A stretch of 64,000 nucleotides of DNA from Erythrobacter sanguineus (lineage in GTDB: Bacteria > Pseudomonadota > Alphaproteobacteria > Sphingomonadales > Sphingomonadaceae), in assembly GCF_900143235.1 (NCBI RefSeq), contig NZ_FRDF01000009.1, forward strand, positions 62,001-126,000, in the 5' to 3' direction. The notes below the pieces were generated by a model, which saw only the letters and a program-made list of their open reading frames with translations, ran no database searches and was not told the DNA's origin. Made by a program: the position numbers and the translations under genes. The first letter of the stretch is position 1, and each line of letters starts with the position of its first letter. Positions 57,583 to 64,000 of this stretch are shown piece after piece.

Positions 57583-57664
57583 CTTCCCGGGCTTGACCCG
57601 GGACCCCGCTTCTTTCTTGTCTTGCATCGAAAGGCAGTGGGGCCCCGGATCAAGTCCGGGGAAA
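57583..57664. repeat. palindromic intergenic repeat (CCCGGGCTTGACCCGGGA type)
   Basis: CTTCCCGGGCTTGACCCGGG (57583-57602) faces CCCCGGATCAAGTCCGGGG (about 57643-57661) across about 40 nt. The pattern of two short nested palindromes recurs as a REP-type element in alphaproteobacteria. It lies in the 540-bp gap before prmA, which otherwise holds no gene: two loosely similar segments around 57450-57500 and 57680-57735 and repeat copy 3. Confidence 0.6.
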
Positions 57665-57780
57665 CGATAAATAGGGTTGTCGCCTTCCCACCCAAACCCT
57701 GTCATCGCACGCACGATATGGTCATTCCAAAAGCGGTCATTGCTCAAGTCTGGGCTGACCGTTTCAGGCAGTCCGGGACT

Positions 57781-57885
57781 AATACCAGCGCGCTAAGATG
57801 CTGACGCATCACGCGCTGGAAATGCTCAAACGCCGCATGGGCTTAACCAAGGCCCGATGAGTCAAGCTCATCGAGCATTGGGATA
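57781..57885 (+). repeat. two-hairpin repeat element, copy 3
   Basis: AATACCAGCGCGCTAAGATG through ATTGGGATA. Hairpin 1 (CCAGCGCG/CGCGCTGG with GATGC/GCATC) and hairpin 2 (CGATGAG/CTCATCG) are both present. It lies 11 bp beyond the 3' end of the minus-strand prmA gene, so its hairpins may serve as transcript ends. Confidence 0.85.
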
Positions 57886-57895
57886 GGCCGTTCGC

Positions 57896-58804
57896 TTAAC
57901 GCATCCGCCGCCGCCGCAGCCACAGGATCGCCCAGTCGCCGCGTTGCAGCCGCGCGCCGAGGCGGAAACCTGCCAGCCGCATCGCGCGTCTGACGGCGGC
58001 CTCCTGCTCGCCTGCCAGCAATCCTGCCAGCAGCAGGCTGCCGCCCGGCATCACCGCCTTGCCGAAGTCCGGCGCCAGTTCGACCAGCGGCCCGGCTAGG
58101 ATATTGGCGATCAGGAGGTCGTAAGGCCCGCGCACCGTGATCAGCGGATCGTCCATCCCTTCGGCCACCACCATCACCGCTTCGCCCGGCTTCGGGCCTA
58201 GCGGAACCCCGTTGAGCGCTGCGTTGTCCTCGACCACCGGCACGCAGACCGGGTCGATATCGGTGAGGGTCACTTTCGCCCGCGGCCACAGCGCCAGCGC
58301 GGCGAAGCCGAGCAGCCCGGTGCCGGTGCCGATATCGGCAACATTGCGCGCCAGCACGCCGCGGGCCTTCATTGCGCCCAGCATTTCGAGACACCCTGAA
58401 GTGGTGCGGTGCTGGCCGGTGCCGAAGGCCTGGCTGGCGGGAATGACGAAGTCGATGGTGTCCGGGTCTGCGGGGTGATCGGGCGTGTGGACATGGAACC
58501 GGCCAGCGCGGATCGGCGGCGTGCCCTGCTGGCTCAGCGTCACCCAGTCTTCAGTTGGCAGTTCCTCGATCGTGATTTTGGGCGCCTTGCCTTGGAACAA
58601 TGCGGCAAGGGCGGTTTTCTGCGCCTTGCCGGGTTTGTTTGGATACCATCCTTCCAGCACCCAGTCGTCCGGCCTGTCTTCGGCGACCTCGCGCCCCGCA
58701 ATGACCAGTTCGCCATCCCAGTCGTCGATTCTGTCATGCGCCAGCAGCGCTGCCTGCACTTGCTGCTTTCGTTCGTGCAACGAAAGTTTCCAAGTTGTTG
58801 TCAC
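57896..58804 (-). CDS. prmA: ribosomal protein L11 methyltransferase
   Basis: 302 residues. The N-terminal substrate domain (about 1-110) is followed by the SAM-binding Rossmann fold: FGTGQHRTTSGCLEML, DIGTGTGLLGFAALAL (motif I), TLTDIDPVCVPVVEDNAALN, and DLLIANILAGPLVELAP (motif IV, NILA). PrmA trimethylates lysines and the N-terminus of L11. Alone in its transcription unit, with the plus-strand repeat immediately downstream of its 3' end. Confidence 0.94.
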   Translation of the reverse strand: MTTTWKLSLHERKQQVQAALLAHDRIDDWDGELVIAGREVAEDRPDDWVLEGWYPNKPGKAQKTALAALFQGKAPKITIEELPTEDWVTLSQQGTPPIRAGRFHVHTPDHPADPDTIDFVIPASQAFGTGQHRTTSGCLEMLGAMKARGVLARNVADIGTGTGLLGFAALALWPRAKVTLTDIDPVCVPVVEDNAALNGVPLGPKPGEAVMVVAEGMDDPLITVRGPYDLLIANILAGPLVELAPDFGKAVMPGGSLLLAGLLAGEQEAAVRRAMRLAGFRLGARLQRGDWAILWLRRRRMR

Positions 58805-59043
58805 CGATCCATCCCCTTTTCATTCCTGCACTGCGGCATCTGGCCCATGCTCCCCCCAAAGCAGGCAAAATCAATTCGGCCTGTGCCGATCTTGCCAAAG
58901 ACAAAGATCCAGCGCGCCGCGGTTATTCGATGATGGACGCGAGAAGGTCACGGCAAATTGCGACCGCGCAAAAAAATTACAATTGGCAGCGGGCATGATC
59001 GGAGCTTGGTCGCGCTAGGGCGGGCCGCAATGGCGGCGGCCAG

Positions 59044-59769
59044 TCAGCGCACAAAGCTCGCGCCGTTGGCGTCGATTACCGCGCCGGTCATGCTGGGCGG
59101 GGCGTCGAGCGCGCAGAAGGCGATGATGGCAGCGATCTCGTCAGGCGTGGCGACCCGGCCCAGCGGAATATCCGCCAGCAGCCCCGGCCCGCCGCGGCTT
59201 GCCAGGTAATCGCCCGCCATGCTGGTATCCGTGAACCCCGGCGTGATAGCGAAGCTCAGGATGCCGTCTTTCGCATAGGCGCGCGCAATGGTCTTGTGCA
59301 TCGCCACCATCCCACCCTTGGCCGCTGCGTAATGCCAGTGCGCGGGCGAATCCCCGCGATAGGCGGCGCGGCTGGCGACATTGACCAACCGCCCGCCGAA
59401 ACCGCGTTTTTGCCAGTGCAGCACCGCCAGCCGCGAAAGTTGGGCAGCAGAGGTAAGGTTGACCCGCAAGGTATCCTCCCACGCATCGAGCCATTCGATG
59501 TCGGAACGATCGAGCCGGCTCGCCTCGAACCGCCCGGCATTGTTAACCACAGCGTCGATTTCACCGCCGGCCAGATCAAGTGCCTGTTCCCACAGCGATT
59601 GAACGCTCAGCGGATCGCTGAAATCGGCGGCGATGATCGGCACGTTGCCCGCCACTTCCGATTGGGGGCGTGAGGCGTGGCCGATCACTTTCGTCCCGCG
59701 CGTCGCAAGCGCTGCCAATGCCGCCCTGCCGATTCCCCGGCTCGATCCCGTGACCAGAATGTATCCCAT
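59044..59769 (-). CDS. SDR family NAD(P)-dependent oxidoreductase
   Basis: 241 residues from MGYILVTGSSRGIGRAALAA. TGSSRGIG cofactor loop, NNAG, the catalytic Ser in NVASRAAYRGDSPAHWHYAAAKGG with Tyr and Lys, and a C-terminal TGAVIDANGASFVR. Substrate unknown; the sequence type resembles FabG-like 3-ketoacyl reductases. Divergent from sdhC, sharing a 108-bp promoter gap. The frame to 59952 continues antisense into sdhC and is not used. Confidence 0.87.
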   Translation of the reverse strand: MGYILVTGSSRGIGRAALAALATRGTKVIGHASRPQSEVAGNVPIIAADFSDPLSVQSLWEQALDLAGGEIDAVVNNAGRFEASRLDRSDIEWLDAWEDTLRVNLTSAAQLSRLAVLHWQKRGFGGRLVNVASRAAYRGDSPAHWHYAAAKGGMVAMHKTIARAYAKDGILSFAITPGFTDTSMAGDYLASRGGPGLLADIPLGRVATPDEIAAIIAFCALDAPPSMTGAVIDANGASFVR

Positions 59770-59877
59770 GCAATCGCCTATCCGAAACTTTGCAAGCTGT
59801 GTCCACCGCTCACCGCTTGCCTCATGCAGCGAGAACGCTAAGTGGGAGGCATATAACAGGGACCAGTTGGGATCACG

Positions 59878-60258
59878 ATGAACCAAAGACCGCTTTCTCC
59901 CCATTTGCAGGTGTGGCGCTGGGGGCCGCACATGCTGGTATCGATTCTCCACCGTGCAACCGGTGACGGCATGGCGCTGGTGGGCCTCGGCGTGCTGGTG
60001 TGGTGGCTGGGGGCGCTGGCCAGCGGGCCGGGAGCCTATGCTAATTTCCAGGCGATCATGGGTTCGATTCCCGGTATGGTGGTGCTGGTGGGTCTGTCAT
60101 GGGCGTTCTTCACCCACATGATGAGCGGGCTGCGCCACTTCGTGCTCGATATTGGTGCGGGGTATGAACTGGATACCAACCGCATGTGGTCGATCGCCTC
60201 GCCGGTGATCGCCATCTGTCTCACTGCGGGCTTCTGGGCCCTGATGCTGCTGCGCTGA
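59878..60258 (+). CDS. sdhC: succinate dehydrogenase cytochrome b556 subunit
   Basis: 126 residues with three membrane helices. RPLSPHLQVWRWGPHMLVSILHRATG carries the conserved Ser and Arg near the quinone site, and SGLRHFVLDIG the heme-ligand histidine. It anchors SdhAB and passes electrons to quinone. First gene of the sdhCDA cluster, 13 bp before sdhD. Confidence 0.95.
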   Translation: MNQRPLSPHLQVWRWGPHMLVSILHRATGDGMALVGLGVLVWWLGALASGPGAYANFQAIMGSIPGMVVLVGLSWAFFTHMMSGLRHFVLDIGAGYELDTNRMWSIASPVIAICLTAGFWALMLLR

Positions 60259-60271
60259 AGGGGGCGGAACA

Positions 60272-60658
60272 ATGGGTAACGGAACTTCCATAGGGCGCGT
60301 GCGCGGTCTTGGCGCGGCGGGCGAAGGCGCGCATCACTGGCTGGTGCAGCGCACCACCGCGATCGGCAATCTGGTGTTGATGGCGTGGCTGCTGGTCAGC
60401 TTCGCCATGCTCGGCGATTTCGGCTATGACAGCGTCAGCGCGTGGCTTGCCCAGCCGATTGCGGCGGTGCCGATGATCCTGCTGGTGATCAGCCTGTTCT
60501 GGCATGCGCGGCTTGGCCTGCAGGTGGTGATCGAGGATTACCTCCACGATACTGGCTCCAAATTCGCAGCCATCTCGGTACTCAATCTCGCAACTATCGG
60601 CGGCGGCGCCTTTGCCATTTTCAGCGTTGCCGCGCTCGCATTCGGAGGACAGGCCTGA
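60272..60658 (+). CDS. sdhD: succinate dehydrogenase membrane anchor subunit
   Basis: 128 residues with three helices. [20 protein letters not shown] and [16 protein letters not shown] hold the heme-ligand His and quinone-site Asp/Tyr of SdhD. Its stop overlaps the sdhA start (TGATG at 60656). Confidence 0.95.
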   Translation: MGNGTSIGRVRGLGAAGEGAHHWLVQRTTAIGNLVLMAWLLVSFAMLGDFGYDSVSAWLAQPIAAVPMILLVISLFWHARLGLQVVIEDYLHDTGSKFAAISVLNLATIGGGAFAIFSVAALAFGGQA

Positions 60659-62526
60659 TGGCTACGTCAGCAGCAAGCGGCACCGCCAATGATGTGGGCG
60701 GGGCCCACCTCAAGGGTGCCTATACGATCATCGATCACACCTATGATGTCGTGGTCGTGGGAGCAGGCGGTTCCGGCCTGCGCGCTACCATGGGCGCAGC
60801 CGAAAGCGGCCTGCGCACGGCCAATATTTCCAAGGTGTTCCCGACCCGCAGCCATACCGTGGCGGCACAGGGTGGCATCGCGGCGAGCCTTGGCAACAAT
60901 TCGCCCGATCACTGGACCTGGCACATGTATGACACTGTCAAGGGGTCTGACTGGCTGGGCGATCAGGACGCGATCGAATATCTCGCGCGCGAGGCCCCGG
61001 CGGCAGTCTATGAGCTGGAACACGCTGGTGTGCCGTTCAGCCGCAACGCCGATGGCACGATCTATCAGCGCCCGTTTGGCGGCCACATGCAGAACATGGG
61101 CGCCGGCCCCCCGGTGCAGCGCACCTGCGCCGCGGCTGACCGCACCGGCCACGCGATGCTCCACGCGCTGTATCAGCAGAGCCTGAAATACGACGCGGAT
61201 TTCTTCATCGAATATTTCGCGCTTGATCTGATCATGTCGGACGTGGGCGGCGAGAAGAAGTGCGTCGGCGTGATGGCGATGTGTCTGGATGATGGCACGA
61301 TCCACCGTTTCCGCGCGCAGTCGGTCGTGCTGGCGACCGGCGGCTATGGCCGCTGCTATTACACTGCCACATCGGCGCACACCTGCACCGGTGATGGCGG
61401 CGGGATGGTGCTGCGCGCGGGCCTGCCGTTGCAGGACATGGAGTTCGTGCAGTTCCACCCGACCGGAATCTACGGCGCAGGCGTTCTCATAACCGAAGGC
61501 GCGCGCGGGGAGGGCGGGTATCTCACCAACTCCGAAGGCGAACGGTTTATGGAGCGCTATGCGCCCTCAGCCAAGGATTTGGCCAGCCGCGATGTCGTAT
61601 CGCGTTCGATGGCGCTCGAAATGCGCGAAGGGCGCGGCGTGGGGCCGGATGGCGACCACATCTACCTGCACCTCGATCACATTGACCCCAATGTGCTGGC
61701 CCAGCGCCTGCCGGGCATCACCGAAAGCGGCAAGATTTTTGCAGGCGTCGATCTGACCCGCCAGCCGCTGCCCGTCACCCCGACGGTGCATTACAATATG
61801 GGCGGCATTCCTTGTAACTATCACGGACAGGTCGTGACCCTCGGCCCGGACGGCAACCCCGATCACGTGATCCCCGGCCTTTACGCCGTGGGCGAAGCGG
61901 CGTGTGTTTCGGTGCATGGGGCCAACCGCCTTGGCTCGAATTCGCTGATCGATCTCGTGGTGTTCGGCCGCGCAACCGGCCACCACCTGCGTGACAGCAT
62001 CAAGCCGAACGCGAAGCAGCCCGAACTGCCCGCCGACAGCGCCGATTTCGCGCTGACCCGGCTCGACCACTTCCGCTATGCGCAAGGTGGCTCGCCCACG
62101 GCGCAGATCCGCAGCGAAATGCAGAAGGCGATGCAGAAGCACTGCGCCGTGTTCCGCGATCAGAAGCTGATGGACGAAGGCGTGGCCAAACTGGCCGAGC
62201 AGAACAAGCGGATGGAGGACATCCACGTTACCGACAAGTCGCTGATCTGGAACTCTGATCTGATCGAAACGCTGGAACTCGACAACCTCATGAGCCAGGC
62301 CAACGTGACGATGGCATCGGCCGCGAACCGCAAGGAAAGCCGCGGCGCCCACGCGCACGAGGATTTCCCCGATCGCAACGATGCCGAGTGGATGAAGCAC
62401 ACCATCGCATGGTTCGACGGCTGGGGCGGGCGCGGCAGCAACAGCCGCATCGATTATCGTCCGGTGCATGAGTACACGCTGTCGGACGATATTGCTTATA
62501 TCGAGCCCAAGGCGCGGGTCTACTGA
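60658..62526 (+). CDS. sdhA: succinate dehydrogenase flavoprotein subunit
   Basis: 622 residues. [20 protein letters not shown] binds FAD, and the covalent FAD histidine is in [38 protein letters not shown] and [11 protein letters not shown] are active-site and FAD motifs. Oxidises succinate to fumarate in the TCA cycle and respiratory chain. The downstream neighbour is not sdhB; two to three small membrane protein genes follow to the window edge. Confidence 0.96.
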   Translation: MATSAASGTANDVGGAHLKGAYTIIDHTYDVVVVGAGGSGLRATMGAAESGLRTANISKVFPTRSHTVAAQGGIAASLGNNSPDHWTWHMYDTVKGSDWLGDQDAIEYLAREAPAAVYELEHAGVPFSRNADGTIYQRPFGGHMQNMGAGPPVQRTCAAADRTGHAMLHALYQQSLKYDADFFIEYFALDLIMSDVGGEKKCVGVMAMCLDDGTIHRFRAQSVVLATGGYGRCYYTATSAHTCTGDGGGMVLRAGLPLQDMEFVQFHPTGIYGAGVLITEGARGEGGYLTNSEGERFMERYAPSAKDLASRDVVSRSMALEMREGRGVGPDGDHIYLHLDHIDPNVLAQRLPGITESGKIFAGVDLTRQPLPVTPTVHYNMGGIPCNYHGQVVTLGPDGNPDHVIPGLYAVGEAACVSVHGANRLGSNSLIDLVVFGRATGHHLRDSIKPNAKQPELPADSADFALTRLDHFRYAQGGSPTAQIRSEMQKAMQKHCAVFRDQKLMDEGVAKLAEQNKRMEDIHVTDKSLIWNSDLIETLELDNLMSQANVTMASAANRKESRGAHAHEDFPDRNDAEWMKHTIAWFDGWGGRGSNSRIDYRPVHEYTLSDDIAYIEPKARVY

Positions 62527-63076
62527 GATAGGGAAGGTCGTCCTTCCCCCTTGGGCCGGCTATGCCCTGCTGGCGTTCTTCGCCGCAGGGCTGGCCGCCA
62601 TGGCCTACAAGGGGATCGGCGAGCGGGCTTACCGCTTCTATCTCGAAGAGACCGGGTCTGTCGTCACGGGCGAGGTGGTCGGCCACCGGCTCTATCGCTG
62701 CGGTGGTATTCGCTGTTCGCGCAAGATTTTTGTCGAGGGCGGATATGGGAGCGCCCAATTCGAGGCTTTTCTCGAACGATGCCTCGCAAGACCGAGAAGC
62801 AATTGCCACACGGATCTGGTCGTCCGGTTCGCCTATGACGGGAGACCGGTCGAAATAGAAGGCAAGGTCGGCAAGCGGGACTTCGGCCAAATCGCGCCGG
62901 GCAGCACCATCGCCGTGCTGGTGAACCGGGATCACCCCGAAACGTCATTGCTGCGCGACCACAATCCGGAAGGCTTCCTGTTCTGGGTCGCCTTGATCAT
63001 GCTCGCCGTCGTGTCGCTTCTGGCCATGGTCCTATTGCCGCGCCCTTCGCGCCGCAGGCGCTACGCACGCCGCTAG
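62468..63076 (+). CDS. DUF3592-like membrane protein
   Basis: Up to 202 residues. Two membrane segments ([20 protein letters not shown] at about 29-48 and [20 protein letters not shown] near the end) enclose a periplasmic beta domain ([42 protein letters not shown]) with the pattern of DUF3592 proteins. The only ATG upstream of the first membrane segment is 62468, overlapping sdhA by 59 bp; a non-ATG start nearer 62529 is possible. Role unknown. Confidence 0.65.
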   Translation: MSTRCRTILLISSPRRGSTEIGKVVLPPWAGYALLAFFAAGLAAMAYKGIGERAYRFYLEETGSVVTGEVVGHRLYRCGGIRCSRKIFVEGGYGSAQFEAFLERCLARPRSNCHTDLVVRFAYDGRPVEIEGKVGKRDFGQIAPGSTIAVLVNRDHPETSLLRDHNPEGFLFWVALIMLAVVSLLAMVLLPRPSRRRRYARR

Positions 63077-63162
63077 GGATTGGGCCAGCCCATTGCGATC
63101 CGACTGCCTATCTCGCGCGGCCAGGATGCTCGCCCCGACCCGACACTTGACCGTCTTTCGCC

Positions 63163-63786
63163 ATGCAGGCAGCTACGGCCATTGATGAACCAAACCCGTC
63201 CCTTGCTCGCACCTTTGCTTGCGCCCGCCCGCGCGAGGCATGGCTGATGCCCCCCGGTGGCAAGGTCGCAAAGCGGCTGTCGTGGTACTGGCAGGTCGAA
63301 ATCGCCAATGCCGCTCTGGTTCCGGCTGGCTTCGTTATCATTGCCTACCTGAATGGGGCGAGGTTGGGCTGGCCGACCTTCGCCGCGCTGGTCCCGGGGT
63401 GCGGGCTGCTGATCATCGGCGGGCTGTACTGGCGCGGCAAGCTCCATGCCTTGCAGGGCGACAAGGCCGCGCTGGACAAGGCGCTGGCCGTGGCCGACCG
63501 GTTCGACCGGCCGCTGTTGCTGCTCACCATCGCTGCCTGCCTGTTGGCGGCAGCGGGCTTTATCCCGCCGCTTCGGGAAAGCGACGGGGGTGAACGCTGG
63601 GCTGTGCTCATTGCAGCGCTGCTCGCGCTCGCGGAATATGTGAACTACTACCACCGCCAGCTCCAGCATTTCGACAACTGGCCCGATTTTCAGCGGCTGA
63701 TTACCGGCAGGGGCTTTCGTCCCGCAAAGATGGCGGTGGATCTGGCGGCATGGCGCGCAGCGAGGCAGAAACGACAGGCCGCTTGA
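63163..63786 (+). CDS. membrane protein of unknown function
   Basis: 207 residues from 63163 or 179 from the ATG at 63247 (MPPGGKVAKRLSWYWQVEIA), the latter more protein-like. About four membrane helices: LVPAGFVIIAYLNGARLGW, FAALVPGCGLLIIGGLYW, LLLLTIAACLLAAAGFIPPL and AVLIAALLALAEYVNYYH. Conserved-looking NYYHRQLQHFDNWPDFQRL follows the last helix. I do not recognise the family. Confidence 0.65.
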   Translation: MQAATAIDEPNPSLARTFACARPREAWLMPPGGKVAKRLSWYWQVEIANAALVPAGFVIIAYLNGARLGWPTFAALVPGCGLLIIGGLYWRGKLHALQGDKAALDKALAVADRFDRPLLLLTIAACLLAAAGFIPPLRESDGGERWAVLIAALLALAEYVNYYHRQLQHFDNWPDFQRLITGRGFRPAKMAVDLAAWRAARQKRQAA

Positions 63787-63819
63787 CGAGGCGACGGGGG
63801 GCAGGCAGCTTCTTACCCG

Positions 63820-64000
63820 ATGAACAGGGGCTGGATCATCGCAGGGATGCTGGCGGCATTGCTCGCGGCCCCGGCGCTTCCGCGATCTCCGCCTGCCAAC
63901 TCCGCCCAGCCGCCGCCCCACACCGCGCCGTTTCCCGATCTCGGCAGCGGAGAGGGGCGGGCCGAGCGGCGCAAGTCCTACGAGATGGGGCCGGAATTGC
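63820..64000 (+). CDS. secreted protein, cut by the window edge
   Basis: The frame opens at ATG 63820 (MNRGWIIAGMLAALLAAPAL, a signal peptide) and runs to the last base without a stop. A Pro-rich linker (PPANSAQPPPHTAP) follows. Only about 60 codons are visible, too few to assign a function. Confidence 0.45.
   Translation, partial: MNRGWIIAGMLAALLAAPALPRSPPANSAQPPPHTAPFPDLGSGEGRAERRKSYEMGPEL

Noticed and set aside
58931..58998. 22-codon plus-strand ORF (MMDARRSRQIATAQKNYNWQ...)
   Set aside because: No ribosome-binding site and no known family; chance frame in the prmA/SDR gap.

Overview
The window is 64 kb of GC-rich, densely coding alphaproteobacterial chromosome. Order Sphingomonadales, probably Erythrobacteraceae (Erythrobacter/Porphyrobacter type), is the best guess. 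It rests on the sdhC-sdhD-sdhA and bamD/recN/ligA arrangements, small families such as DUF6481 and CC0125/CC1285 lipoproteins, GTG/TTG starts, and intergenic palindromic repeats. This is inference from gene content, not a database match. I see no rRNA, tRNA, CRISPR array, transposase or prophage.

Layout. 0-10 kb: trmD-rplS, a DPP-IV-type exopeptidase, asd, small membrane and lipoproteins, a DsbA-like isomerase, a hydrolase, then a RimK-associated protease and rimK. 10-16 kb: an SDR, AMP nucleosidase, the rpsF-rpsR-rplI operon (minus strand), a DUF808 protein and a GST. 16-18.4 kb: a hydrolase divergent from a TetR regulator, and a secreted orphan. 18.7-23 kb: acyl-CoA synthetase, a zinc-ribbon protein and a MurC/Mpl-like ligase on the minus strand, divergent from ldcA. 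23-27.7 kb: fabD, fabG, dnaN, a GST and a DUF2855 protein. 27.7-32.5 kb: an N-acyl-D-amino-acid deacylase-like amidohydrolase and the polyhydroxyalkanoate genes phaC-phaZ. 32.6-39.7 kb: two tandem PAS-GGDEF-EAL-PilZ proteins and lepA. 39.7-42.6 kb: a repeat-rich stretch with one lipoprotein gene, a strong candidate small RNA and an HTH gene. 42.8-55.8 kb: bamD, recN and ligA, with a 7-kb block between bamD and recN holding DUF6481, a RoxA-like oxygenase, rluE, enoyl-CoA hydratase, 2,4-dienoyl-CoA reductase and acyl-CoA dehydrogenase. 55.8-64 kb: a TonB_C-repeat protein, prmA, an SDR, sdhCDA and small membrane proteins.

Functional themes. Translation and its modification enzymes are abundant: TrmD, L19, S6/S18/L9, RimK, PrmA, a RoxA-like uL16 hydroxylase, RluE and LepA. 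Carbon storage and acyl-CoA turnover form the second theme (PHA synthase and depolymerase, beta-oxidation-type genes, acyl-CoA synthetase, fabDG). Cyclic-di-GMP signalling sits beside the PHA genes.

Most notable observations. (1) A palindromic element of about 70-80 bp lies in frame inside three places of two essential genes, trmD once and ligA twice, and adds about 23-27 residues each time. (2) A probable ~175-nt small RNA at about 41.2-41.4 kb has a promoter, an anti-Shine-Dalgarno CU-rich segment and a 12-bp terminator stem. (3) A second repeat family has one copy at each edge of the block between bamD and recN, with a decayed FAD-oxidase fragment at one edge. (4) A lipoprotein gene after lepA lies between direct repeats that include the lepA stop codon.
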